Source: JACPLA01 sp035291905 (GTDB lineage Bacteria; Bacteroidota; Ignavibacteria; UBA10030). Taken from it: 28,157 nucleotides of DNA. The number at the start of each line of letters is the position of its first letter. Position 1 is the stretch's first letter. The DNA is taken from assembly GCA_035291905.1 (NCBI GenBank), contig DATDRF010000132.1:1-28157 (forward strand), read 5' to 3'. Below the pieces are notes generated by a model. It was given only the letters and a program-made list of their open reading frames with translations, searched no databases and was not told the origin of the DNA. This document shows, piece after piece, positions 14,847-23,052 of the stretch. A program made the translations under genes and the position numbers.

Positions 14847-16748
14847 ATGAAGTGTACGTCTCTCCTTGTTTGTCTCGCTGCGTTTGTTTCCACACTTTCA
14901 GCGCAGGTCCCCTCTGCTCAGGTCAAGATTACTGAAAAGTCCGGATTCCTTGGCATGAGTGGTCCGCGCTTCATCGAACTCAGGTTCAGCAATGAAACGA
15001 ATCAGCTTCCTTTGACCGACCAAAACGTCAACGCCGGCCAGTATTACTATTTCCTCTCGGTGGCCGTCGGCGACTGGGTCATCGATGCGGATTTCATCGA
15101 AGATGACCTTCAGAAGCTTTCCCTTACCCAGGGAGAGCAGAAGTATGCGGTGGAATGGAAAAGCGAATTCAAAGAGGGAGACAGCACACTGCTTCTTGGA
15201 TTCGGAAAGCAGATCCGTATCGATCAGCCGATACGCATTCTTTTTCAGGAAGAAGAAACCCCCTTCGAAGCAGAGATGAGAATCCCGCCCGACTTCTGGC
15301 CGGGATCGAATGCAATGAGGAATCTGGAATCGCAGGCTGGCAGTGCGTTGGCATCTCAAAGCTATAAAGAGGGAATAACTCTCTGCGAACAGATCCTTGC
15401 CGAGCGTGCTTTTTCCATCTTCCCGGCCTTTGCCGGGTATCGGGACAAGAGGACATCCGCGTTCTCTTTACTCTTTGACACTCGATGGGCTGCCGTCTCT
15501 TCCGCCATGAGAGACGCACAGCTTGGGCTGAAATCCAAAATCGCCGTCATCGATTCGGTTGTTCCCGATTTCCGATATGTTCAGGAGCTTCTCCCAAATG
15601 CCGCTCTGGGGATTGCTGGCGACGCGCCTGCGGTATCGCCAATTCTCGAGAAAGCGCGAAATGCCCTTGCATGGTCAAAGACGAAACGAGACTCACTTCA
15701 GGCGGCGCTCGACGAAGAGAACGTACGATGGATCTTCAACGGATCGGTTGCCGGAAGAACCGGATTTCTGTACCAAACCATCCTCGAAGCACTTTCATAC
15801 TCATATTCGTCGCTGGATTTCACCGATACGGCCGCGATTTCTCTTACGGGCACAATTTCAGAAGAGCAGCGGGCGAATCTGGCGAAAAACAACCTCGTCG
15901 ATTCGTATGAGACATTCATACGAATGGCGAACGATCGCCGCAAGATGGGATTTTCGTTGTTCCCTCCCGACCTCTTACCGAACGTTCAGCGGGACACCGC
16001 ATCGTTCCGCCTTCCGTTCTACTCCATGCTGAAGGCAGTCGATGATTATTACAGCGGCAACCTGAACGGCGCTCTCAAGGAGATCTTCAAGATTTTCCGG
16101 ATTTCCTATGACGCGGAGATCTCATCGAGGTACGATCAGATGCGCATCATGATTCAGGTGCGGAGGGGCGAATTCCGGCCAGAGGCGTTGCGCCTTCTCC
16201 TCGATGCTGCGGCCAGCGAGCAAACAAATCCCGATGAGGCCGGAGAGAAATACCGGCAGGCGACAATTGTCGCTCCCGATTTCGCCTATGCCTCCTACTC
16301 GCTGGGCAAGTATTACATCAGGATGAACGACCCCATTCGGTCTCAGACATTCTTCGAGCGCGCTTATCAGAGTGATTCACTGTATCTCAGCGCGTACCGT
16401 GAGGCATACAATCTCTACAGGCGGGTGGGCAATTACAAGCCCATGATCGAAGTTCTGATGAAGGCCCTCGAAAAGGGGAACGATTATTGGGAAACACATT
16501 CGAACCTGGGGCTTGCCTACATGGGCGACGGCGACCCTGCCCGGGCAATTCAACAGTATGAGCTCGCCCTGGCCATCAACCCGAGGAGCTATACCACAAG
16601 CATTCAGCTCGGCCTCGCCTATCAGACCGTGAAAAACTACCAAAAGGCACGGGAGTATTTCAACAACGCGATCAACCTCGATCCACTGAGGCAGGAGGCA
16701 GTTGAGTACCTTTCGAAGCTCAACGAACTGCAGCGATCGGGAAAATAG
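14847..16748 (+). CDS. Secreted TPR-repeat protein
   Basis: A 633-residue exported protein with signal peptide MKCTSLLVCLAAFVSTLSAQ. Residues about 25-145 form a beta-rich domain (KITEKSGFLGMSGPRFIELR...); residues about 155-420 are helical with an early TPR-like pair; residues about 435-630 carry clear tetratricopeptide repeats (e.g. AYASYSLGKYYIRMNDP, THSNLGLAYMGDGDPARA, TSIQLGLAYQTVKNYQKA). TPRs mediate protein-protein contacts. AGGAG at 14835-14839 supports ATG 14847. The gene is transcribed divergently from the caspase-DUF4384-cyclase operon, so it may belong to the same envelope system, but nothing in the sequence proves this. I do not recognise the N-terminal domain. Confidence 0.85.
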   Translation: MKCTSLLVCLAAFVSTLSAQVPSAQVKITEKSGFLGMSGPRFIELRFSNETNQLPLTDQNVNAGQYYYFLSVAVGDWVIDADFIEDDLQKLSLTQGEQKYAVEWKSEFKEGDSTLLLGFGKQIRIDQPIRILFQEEETPFEAEMRIPPDFWPGSNAMRNLESQAGSALASQSYKEGITLCEQILAERAFSIFPAFAGYRDKRTSAFSLLFDTRWAAVSSAMRDAQLGLKSKIAVIDSVVPDFRYVQELLPNAALGIAGDAPAVSPILEKARNALAWSKTKRDSLQAALDEENVRWIFNGSVAGRTGFLYQTILEALSYSYSSLDFTDTAAISLTGTISEEQRANLAKNNLVDSYETFIRMANDRRKMGFSLFPPDLLPNVQRDTASFRLPFYSMLKAVDDYYSGNLNGALKEIFKIFRISYDAEISSRYDQMRIMIQVRRGEFRPEALRLLLDAAASEQTNPDEAGEKYRQATIVAPDFAYASYSLGKYYIRMNDPIRSQTFFERAYQSDSLYLSAYREAYNLYRRVGNYKPMIEVLMKALEKGNDYWETHSNLGLAYMGDGDPARAIQQYELALAINPRSYTTSIQLGLAYQTVKNYQKAREYFNNAINLDPLRQEAVEYLSKLNELQRSGK

Positions 16749-16818
16749 ACGCAAATCCGTCACACCCTCCCCGATACCGCCAGAAGAAGAACGAAAGCGC
16801 CCGCTCAGTCGCCCGTTT

Positions 16819-16847
16819 TTGCATTTCAGGCAATCTCTTCCTATATT
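16819..16847 (+). promoter_or_regulatory. Promoter upstream of tRNA-Leu/tig region
   Basis: TTGCAT at 16819-16824 and TATATT at 16842-16847 are 17 bp apart and the -10 is followed by a T-run, the same layout as the TPR-gene promoter. Transcription would begin near 16854, at the foot of a hairpin. Confidence 0.6.
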
Positions 16848-16854
16848 TTTACGT

Positions 16855-16883
16855 CCTCAAATGAAATAACTTTGAGGATTTTT
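16855..16883 (+). terminator. Hairpin plus T-run directly at the predicted transcript start
   Basis: CCTCAAA (16855-16861) pairs with TTTGAGG (16871-16877) across a 9-nt loop and is followed by ATTTTT. A second TTTGAG at 16890-16895 could pair with the same left arm instead, so two exclusive structures are possible. It may be an attenuator, a terminator, or a 5' stabilising hairpin. Confidence 0.45.
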
Positions 16884-16930
16884 CGTTTATTTGAGATGGC
16901 TCGGGAGGCTCACGAACCAGGGGCACGTGG

Positions 16931-16951
16931 TCCCGCCACACAACGGCGGGA
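16931..16951. repeat. GC-rich 7-bp inverted repeat
   Basis: TCCCGCC (16931-16937) and GGCGGGA (16945-16951) enclose a 7-nt loop. No T-run follows. It lies in the leader before tRNA-Leu and resembles a small dispersed palindrome; its role is unknown. Confidence 0.45.
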
Positions 16952-17010
16952 TAAACTTCATTGGCGGACCCTGCACGCCGCTCGACAGAGTTCGCAACAC
17001 AAGAACGAAA

Positions 17011-17092
17011 GGGTAGATGGCGAAACTGGCAGACGCGCTAGCCTTAGGAGCTAGTGGGGCAACCCATGGGGGTTCGAGTCCCTCTCTACCCA
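17011..17092 (+). tRNA. tRNA-Leu, anticodon UAG
   Basis: A class II tRNA of 82 bases. The acceptor stem pairs GGGTAGA (17011-17017) with TCTACCC (17085-17091), discriminator A 17092. The D-arm has the typical TGGCGAAACTGGCAGACGC. The anticodon stem CTAGC/GCTAG closes loop CTTAGGA, giving anticodon TAG. The variable arm is TGGGGCAACCCA, and the T-loop is GTTCGAGTCC. The 3' CCA is not encoded (CAA follows). It lies upstream of tig and may be processed from the same transcript. Confidence 0.92.
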
Positions 17093-17104
17093 CAACCTGC
17101 GGCA

Positions 17105-17217
17105 GGCACGCGCGCCCGTCACAGAGCTCGACGGGTAAACTGGCCTTAGGAGCTAATGGGGTAACCCCTGCCCGACTGGCAGGCGGGCATGGGGGTTCGA
17201 GTCCCTCCGTGCCCACC
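17105..17217 (+). pseudogene. Degenerate second tRNA-Leu copy with palindromic insertion
   Basis: From AAACTGGC onward this stretch matches the preceding tRNA-Leu, including the CTTAGGAGCTA anticodon loop and GGGGGTTCGAGTCCCTC T-arm. About 12 bases (D-arm end and left anticodon stem) are deleted, and about 21 GC-rich bases containing GCCCG...CGGGC and CTGCC...GGCAG inverted repeats are inserted in the variable arm. The right end CGTGCCC-A-CCA is intact with an encoded CCA, and a GGCACG at 17105-17110 could pair with it. A functional cloverleaf cannot form because the D-arm is missing. Confidence 0.7.
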
Positions 17218-17292
17218 AGGAATTGCAGATTGGAGATTGTAGATTTGTGGACGAACGCGGTTTTTTGGTTTTTGTGAACGAAAGGAGCTTTT

Positions 17293-18564
17293 GTGGAAGT
17301 AACGATCAATACGCTGTCTGATGTAGCGCGGGAAGTGGAAATCGCCGTTACAGCATCGGAAATCCAACCTCATTTTGACAAAGCATATCAGGACTATCGT
17401 CCAAAGGTCGAGATCAAGGGATTCCGAAAGGGAAAAGCTCCGATCGAGCTTGTGAAGAAACTCTACGGAGACCTGATCGAGAACGAGACTCTGAACACGG
17501 TTGCAAGCGAACTCTATCGTTCCGTGGTAAAAGAAAAGGAGCTTAAGCCGATCGGCGACCCGGTCATTGTCAACATGGACTACAAACGTGGTGAACTATT
17601 TCGGTTTAAGGTTCAATATGACATCCGGCCTTCCGTACAATTGAAAGAATACAAAGGAATCGAGGTCGAGAAACCGATCCACACCGTGGGCAATCAGGAG
17701 GTCGAAGATGAGATTCTCCGGCTTCGAAAGATGAACAGCACCACCGAGCCTGCCAAGCAGGTCGAAGACACAGAGTTTATTGTTACCGCCCAGGTTCAGG
17801 AGCTCGACAAGAGCGGCCTTCCTCTGATCGGCAAGAAATCACAGAACGCGCGGTTTTACCTGGCCGATCCGGAGCTCGAACAACCGATCAGGGATGCGCT
17901 GAAGCAGGCGCAGATCGGCGGAGAGTACCGCGTTGCCTTTAAGCATCAGCATGATGAACACACGCACGACGTGGATTTGCTCATCAAGGCGACAAAGATC
18001 GAAAAGGTGCTCACCCCGGAGTTCAACGATGAGTTTGTCAAGAAGGTTACAAAGGAGAAGGTGAATGAGACGGATGATTTCCGAAAAGGGCTTCGGGAAG
18101 ACCTCGAGGCGTACTGGAAGGAAAAAAGCCATCGACAGACCGTGAATTCCGTGGTTGGCGAGATCGTCCGGCGGCATGATTTTCTGGTACCGGAATCGCT
18201 CATCAGAGGCATCCTCCAGGGCCTTCTAGAGGATGTGAAGCAGCAGTACAAGGGAAAACTTCCCCCGCAATTCGACAGCGAGAAGTTCTATCAGGAGAAT
18301 CGGGCATATGCGGTCTACCAGGCCAAGTGGGCATTGATCAGAGAAGAGATCATTCAAGCCGAGAATATCTCGGCCGGGGATCAGGATCTGCTGGAACTCG
18401 CAGAGCGCGAATCGGCAAAGATCGGCATCGACAAGGAGCGGCTCATCACGTACTACAAATCGTCCGATCAGATCAAGGACAGGCTGGTGAGCGACAAACT
18501 TATCGCCTTTCTGCTTGAGAAGTCCAAAATCAAGGAAGTAGAGCGGCAAGAAATCGCGGAATAA
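17293..18564 (+). CDS. tig: Trigger factor, ribosome-associated chaperone
   Basis: Binds nascent chains at the ribosome exit tunnel. The ribosome-docking signature GFRKGKAP is at residues 43-50 in the N-terminal domain. The middle domain (about 155-245) takes the place of the FKBP-type prolyl isomerase but lacks the usual GDxVxIDFxG start and the IPGFE active-site stretch, so isomerase activity is doubtful. It contains a His cluster (H218, H220, H223, H225). The C-terminal helical arms (about 250-415) form the chaperone cradle. The start is GTG 17293, supported by AAAGGAG at 17281-17287. It is the first protein gene of the tig-clpP-clpX operon, 19 bp before clpP, a classic quality-control arrangement. 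Confidence 0.95.
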   Translation: MEVTINTLSDVAREVEIAVTASEIQPHFDKAYQDYRPKVEIKGFRKGKAPIELVKKLYGDLIENETLNTVASELYRSVVKEKELKPIGDPVIVNMDYKRGELFRFKVQYDIRPSVQLKEYKGIEVEKPIHTVGNQEVEDEILRLRKMNSTTEPAKQVEDTEFIVTAQVQELDKSGLPLIGKKSQNARFYLADPELEQPIRDALKQAQIGGEYRVAFKHQHDEHTHDVDLLIKATKIEKVLTPEFNDEFVKKVTKEKVNETDDFRKGLREDLEAYWKEKSHRQTVNSVVGEIVRRHDFLVPESLIRGILQGLLEDVKQQYKGKLPPQFDSEKFYQENRAYAVYQAKWALIREEIIQAENISAGDQDLLELAERESAKIGIDKERLITYYKSSDQIKDRLVSDKLIAFLLEKSKIKEVERQEIAE

Positions 18565-18583
18565 CGAAAAGGAATAACCTCTC

Positions 18584-19213
18584 ATGAAGTCTTCGAAGGA
18601 AATCTACAACCAGCTTGTCCCCATTGTTGTCGAGCAGACAGGCCGCGGCGAGCGGGCTTACGACATCTTTTCCCGTCTGTTGAAGGAGCGTATCGTGTTC
18701 ATCGGCACGCCCATCGACGATACGATCGCAAGCCTGGTCATTGCCCAGCTTCTGTTCCTGGAGTCGGAGGATCCCGAGAAGGATATCAATCTGTATATCA
18801 ACAGCCCGGGCGGGAGCGTGACAGCCGGTCTTGCGATTTATGATACCATGCAGTATATTCGCCCAGATGTTTCAACGATCTGTATCGGGATGGCGGCGAG
18901 CATGGCTGCTGTGCTGCTGGCGGGAGGTGCAAAATCAAAGAGGTCAACGCTCCCCAATTCGCGCATCATGATTCACCAGCCGTGGGGCGGCGTGCAGGGA
19001 ACGGCTTCCGACATCAGCATCCAGGCGGAAGAGATCCTGAAAACCAAGAAGCGGATCAACGAGATTCTCGCTGTGCATACCGGGCGCACCCCCGAACAGC
19101 TTCAGAAGGATACCGACCGCGATTACTACCTGTCGGCAGAAGAGGCAAAGAGCTACGGACTCGTTGACAACCTCATGATCAAGCGAACAATCGATTCCAA
19201 GAAGGAAAAGTAG
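18584..19213 (+). CDS. clpP: ATP-dependent Clp protease proteolytic subunit
   Basis: Serine protease that forms a double heptameric ring and degrades substrates fed in by ClpX. The triad is complete: S106 in GMAASMAAV, H131 in IMIHQPWGG, D180 in DRDYYLSAEEA. The glycine-rich INSPGGSV loop (73-79) and the handle region are normal. Length is 209 residues; the first dozen or so may be removed as a propeptide. AAGGA upstream of ATG 18584 is a suitable ribosome-binding site. It lies 19 bp after tig and 8 bp before clpX. Confidence 0.97.
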   Translation: MKSSKEIYNQLVPIVVEQTGRGERAYDIFSRLLKERIVFIGTPIDDTIASLVIAQLLFLESEDPEKDINLYINSPGGSVTAGLAIYDTMQYIRPDVSTICIGMAASMAAVLLAGGAKSKRSTLPNSRIMIHQPWGGVQGTASDISIQAEEILKTKKRINEILAVHTGRTPEQLQKDTDRDYYLSAEEAKSYGLVDNLMIKRTIDSKKEK

Positions 19214-19221
19214 GCCCTTTC

Positions 19222-20481
19222 ATGACACAAAAGCCGAAACAGGGCGAAAAGATTACGTGCTCCTTCTGCGGGCGGGCCCCCGAAGAAGTCAACAGCATTA
19301 TCGCGGGGCCTGATGTCTACATTTGCGACCTCTGCGTCTCGAGCTCGGTCGACATCATTCGGAACAATCTTGCGGCAATACGCGCACGGAAACACACGAC
19401 GCGCGGAAACCTCACTCCGCCCGAGATCAAGAAGGCGCTCGATGAGTATGTCATCGGCCAGGAACATGCGAAACGGACCCTTGCGGTGGCAGTCTACAAC
19501 CACTACAAGCGGATCGATTCCAATGAGCACATGCATCATCTCGACGAGGTTGAGATCGAGAAGAGCAACATCCTGATGATCGGTCCGACCGGAACAGGAA
19601 AGACCCTGCTCGCACAGACCCTTGCCCGCATCCTCGACGTCCCCTTCGCCATTGCCGACGCCACCACCCTCACAGAAGCAGGATACGTGGGAGACGATGT
19701 CGAAACGATCTTGGTTTATCTGCTTCAGAATGCGGATTACAACGTTGAAAAAGCCGAGCGAGGGATTGTCTATATCGATGAGATCGACAAGATTTCACGA
19801 AAGAGCGACAGCGCCTCAATTACCCGAGACGTATCCGGAGAAGGCGTTCAGCAAGCCCTTCTGAAGATCCTCGAAGGGACAATCGCCGGCGTGCCCCCGA
19901 AGGGCGGCCGGAAACATCCCGAGCAGAGTCTCATCAACATCAACACGAAGAATATTCTGTTTATCTGCGGCGGGGCGTTTGACGGACTCGAAAAGATTAT
20001 CGAACGCCGAGTGAGCCAGAATCCCGTGGGGTTTGGAGCGGATATCAGAGGAAAGAAGAGCTCCACAAGGGATCACTACCTCTCCCGTGTCGAGCCCGAC
20101 GACTTGCTGAAATACGGATTGATACCGGAATTCGTGGGACGGCTGCCGGTCACGGCAACGCTCCATTCGCTGAACGAGATTGCCCTGTTCAACATTCTCA
20201 CCGAACCGCGTAACGCCCTTGTCAAGCAGTATAAGAAACTCTTCCTGATGGAAGGAGTCGAACTGGAGTTCGAAGAGACCGCGCTCAAAGCAGTGGTCGA
20301 CAGAGCCATGGAGAGAGGAACGGGTGCGCGTGCGCTCAGGTCCATCATCGAAGAGGTGATGCTCGACATCATGTTCCACCTCCCCACGCGTCAGAATGTC
20401 TCCAAGTGCATCATCACCAAAGACACCCTCCTGAAGACCAAAGAGCCGGTGTATTTGTACGAGGAGAGAAAGTCCGCGTAA
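19222..20481 (+). CDS. clpX: ATP-dependent Clp protease ATP-binding subunit ClpX
   Basis: Hexameric AAA+ unfoldase that recognises tagged proteins and threads them into ClpP. N-terminal zinc-binding domain with C13, C16, C35 and C38; Walker A GPTGTGKT at 121-128; pore loop GYVG at 154-157; Walker B IVYIDEID at 182-189; RKH substrate loop in GGRKHPEQS; sensor-2 arginine region GTGARALRSIIEEV near the C-terminal domain. Length of 419 residues is standard. It closes the operon. The downstream gap holds an inverted repeat and then the convergent lptD gene. Confidence 0.97.
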   Translation: MTQKPKQGEKITCSFCGRAPEEVNSIIAGPDVYICDLCVSSSVDIIRNNLAAIRARKHTTRGNLTPPEIKKALDEYVIGQEHAKRTLAVAVYNHYKRIDSNEHMHHLDEVEIEKSNILMIGPTGTGKTLLAQTLARILDVPFAIADATTLTEAGYVGDDVETILVYLLQNADYNVEKAERGIVYIDEIDKISRKSDSASITRDVSGEGVQQALLKILEGTIAGVPPKGGRKHPEQSLININTKNILFICGGAFDGLEKIIERRVSQNPVGFGADIRGKKSSTRDHYLSRVEPDDLLKYGLIPEFVGRLPVTATLHSLNEIALFNILTEPRNALVKQYKKLFLMEGVELEFEETALKAVVDRAMERGTGARALRSIIEEVMLDIMFHLPTRQNVSKCIITKDTLLKTKEPVYLYEERKSA

Positions 20482-20508
20482 CTATCGGGTCATCGGTTGA
20501 TCGGACCG

Positions 20509-20551
20509 TCGGTTCATCGGCCACGCAATACCAGCTTTACAGATGAACCGA
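20509..20551. terminator. 10-bp inverted repeat between convergent clpX and lptD
   Basis: TCGGTTCATC (20509-20518) pairs perfectly with GATGAACCGA (20542-20551) across a 23-nt loop. Further partial copies of ATCGG/GGTTGATCGG occur at 20484-20505. There is no T-run, so intrinsic termination is uncertain; a bidirectional processing or termination hairpin, or a small repeat, is possible. Confidence 0.4.
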
Positions 20552-20553
20552 TC

Positions 20554-23052
20554 CTAGTAATACACTCCCCTCTCGCTTCCCTGCTTCGTCACTTTGATAT
20601 CCTGCAATTGAGGCGCCTTGACGCGAATCTCAAGCCTGTAGTACCGGTACGGGCCGAGCGGAACCCACGTAAAATTCATCAGCCAGCAATGCAGATCGCG
20701 CGAGATTTGAACACTCGGAGCTGCGAATTGTTTCTGCGCAAGATCGTAGTTGCCGCTCGCCGAGAACTTCCATTTCTCGGTCAAATTGAATGAAAGCTGC
20801 GCCTGCAGCGAAACGCTGCGAATCTTGGCACGGGGATCCTGCTGGATCTGCGAGAAGTTGAAGTTCAACGTCAGGTCCCAGGGAATGTCGAAGTCCGGCG
20901 TCTCATTCTGATAGAATCCTCCCGTCATGTCAATCCCCTGCACCGCAGTTTCAACTGCCTCCTCGGTAGGCGGGGGCGTCGAACCCTGTTTTCGCTGACC
21001 GCTCAACGATGTACCGAGTGAGAACGAGATGGACGTCAGGTCGGCCAGGTATCCCTTTTCCTTCATCAGGAATTTGTCCACCCTTCTTTCCAGTGTCCTG
21101 TCAAAGAGATAGAAGCTGTAGACGGTGGTTGCGCTGACATCGAGTATGCGCCCGATGCTCGTTCGATAATTCACGCTGAGATCGCTCAGTTTCCGCTCAG
21201 GCGCCCGAAAGTTGTAGCTCAGGCCGGCGCCAACATTCATGAGTTGGATCTTCTGTTCCTTGGCGGTATCACTCTCCTGGTATTTGATCTCAAAAATATT
21301 CTGAACGTTCATCGAGGCGTTCAACGCATAGGACCCCAGCGTTGTGCCATAGACCTGCTTGTTGTAGCTGATCGAGACCGTAGGATTCAGCGTATGACGA
21401 AACGCCGTGACTCCCCACACATTCGGCTGCATGATACCGTAGAATCGCGTACTGGTGGAAATACCCGCAGAGAGAGATCCCGAAGCCGATCTCGGACGAT
21501 CGGTGACAAACTCGAGCGTGCTGTCTGCACTGTTCTTGACAGGAGTTCGACTTTCGGTAAACGTGCGATTGTCGGCAAAGTTCAACGAAGGGCTCAGAGT
21601 TACCGGCCCCAGTCTCGGAGAGAAGGACAATCCGACGCTCTGATTGAGGTTCTGGGTGTTCGTACGCCGGAATTCTTTTACATCTCCAAACACGCCATCG
21701 GCAGTCTTGATGGAATCAACTGTGAGAGAGGTCTTCTGCCTGTGGTTCGTTCCATTCGCCCTGTAGGAAAGTCCGATGGTCTCATACCAGGCCGGGTCCG
21801 ATCCCGACCCCGATTTTTTTCGGAACGGGAAGAGCGTTCCCTGATTGAATGAGATTGAGGGAAGCGTTTCGCTCAGGTCGTCCGAGACAAGATTCTGATC
21901 CCTCAGAACGGCGATCGAGAGAGAGCTGTTGGACCCGGTCCAGGTCTTGCTGAGGGTGGCATTCGACACGATATTCTGGCGCAGAATATCATTGAGGCTC
22001 TGGCTGAAATTCCGATAATAGGTACCGCTCGTAAACGTGAAATTGACGTCCGCACGCATCGTCGGATCGATATCCTGGTGATGGGTAATCTGTACGTTGT
22101 AGTCCTTTCGCTCCGATCGGTCCGGGTCGCCAATCTCTCCTTCATATCGCCGGTTGATGCCTGCGCTCAGGTTTCCCTCAAAGTTGTATCTCAACTTGTA
22201 CCGAAGGAGCGAACGATTCGCCCATCCGCCTCGGGTATACCAATCGAATGTCGTGGCAACGTCAAAGTAATCGCTTGCTGCCCAATAATAGCCGAAGTGA
22301 CTGAAATAGCGTCCGAAGCGTGCGTCTTCACCGTATGCCGGGGCAATGATTCCCGACCGTCGGCCCGATCTGTTCGGAAAAACGCCAAACGGGAGGGCAA
22401 AGAGAGGCACGTCGGCGACATAGAAATAGACCGGTTCAGCCACAACAACATCGCGGGGAATGACTTTCATCTTTGGCGAGAGGAAAAAAAAGTGCGGGTG
22501 ATCGAGACTGCACGTCGTGTACCGGCCGTCTTCCACATAAAGGACATCGGGTGCTACCTTCTTGATTTCGCCTCCGTGGTAATACCCCTCCTCCATTTCC
22601 GTTTCCCCGACGCTAATCCTCCCCTTCTTCGTTCGAAAATTGTATCCTATTTCCGTTCCCTCATATTTTTCACCCTCGTCATTCATGACAGGGGCTCCTG
22701 TAATCTTCGAGCCTTTGGGATCGGATGTATCCGGTACTCCCTCCGCGTTCAGTGTTGCGTTGTCCCAATTGACGGCAATCCTGTCTGCCTGCAGCCCGAT
22801 GGCGCGGTATTTGATGTCCCCGGAGCCATACAACCGCATATAGCGTGTACTGAGAGAATAGGTCACCGAATCGCGGGCGTTGTAGACCACCAGCGTGTCG
22901 ACTCCCGACACGCGCCTGCTTGTATCTGCGACGGCCTGTTGAGCCGATGTGTCAAGCGGTTCCTGGGCGCGAAGCGGGAAAATGCCCGCGACCAGAAGGA
23001 ATATGAGAAGGGGGATTCTCACAAGAAGAAGGGCGCGAACGGAGGACCTCAC
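20554..23052 (-). CDS. lptD: LPS-assembly outer-membrane protein LptD
   Basis: Outer-membrane beta-barrel that inserts lipopolysaccharide into the outer leaflet. Signal peptide at residues 1-29 (ending GIFPLRAQ); periplasmic OstA/LptA-like beta-jellyroll (about 50-190, with VYNARDSVTYSL and LQADRIAVNW); then the LptD barrel with the typical VPLFALPFGVFPNRSGRRSG entry. The length of 832 residues suits Bacteroidota-type LptD. Few cysteines are present, so the disulfide arrangement known from enterobacteria is not expected. The start is GTG at 23050-23052 and overlaps the stop of the ROK kinase gene (GTGA), indicating translational coupling. No LptE gene is seen in the window. Confidence 0.9.
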   Translation of the reverse strand: MRSSVRALLLVRIPLLIFLLVAGIFPLRAQEPLDTSAQQAVADTSRRVSGVDTLVVYNARDSVTYSLSTRYMRLYGSGDIKYRAIGLQADRIAVNWDNATLNAEGVPDTSDPKGSKITGAPVMNDEGEKYEGTEIGYNFRTKKGRISVGETEMEEGYYHGGEIKKVAPDVLYVEDGRYTTCSLDHPHFFFLSPKMKVIPRDVVVAEPVYFYVADVPLFALPFGVFPNRSGRRSGIIAPAYGEDARFGRYFSHFGYYWAASDYFDVATTFDWYTRGGWANRSLLRYKLRYNFEGNLSAGINRRYEGEIGDPDRSERKDYNVQITHHQDIDPTMRADVNFTFTSGTYYRNFSQSLNDILRQNIVSNATLSKTWTGSNSSLSIAVLRDQNLVSDDLSETLPSISFNQGTLFPFRKKSGSGSDPAWYETIGLSYRANGTNHRQKTSLTVDSIKTADGVFGDVKEFRRTNTQNLNQSVGLSFSPRLGPVTLSPSLNFADNRTFTESRTPVKNSADSTLEFVTDRPRSASGSLSAGISTSTRFYGIMQPNVWGVTAFRHTLNPTVSISYNKQVYGTTLGSYALNASMNVQNIFEIKYQESDTAKEQKIQLMNVGAGLSYNFRAPERKLSDLSVNYRTSIGRILDVSATTVYSFYLFDRTLERRVDKFLMKEKGYLADLTSISFSLGTSLSGQRKQGSTPPPTEEAVETAVQGIDMTGGFYQNETPDFDIPWDLTLNFNFSQIQQDPRAKIRSVSLQAQLSFNLTEKWKFSASGNYDLAQKQFAAPSVQISRDLHCWLMNFTWVPLGPYRYYRLEIRVKAPQLQDIKVTKQGSERGVYY

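Noticed and set aside
14638..14850. 70-residue plus-strand frame whose stop overlaps the TPR start (ATGA)
   Set aside because: No ribosome-binding site, and the TPR promoter lies inside it, so it would not be on that transcript. Composition does not look coding.
16887..17309. Minus-strand open frame with a GREGLEPPWVAPLAPKA-like protein, and a plus-strand partner at 17017-17277
   Set aside because: Both frames run through the tRNA-Leu gene and its degenerate copy. The peptide is the well-known spurious product of reading a tRNA-Leu gene antisense.
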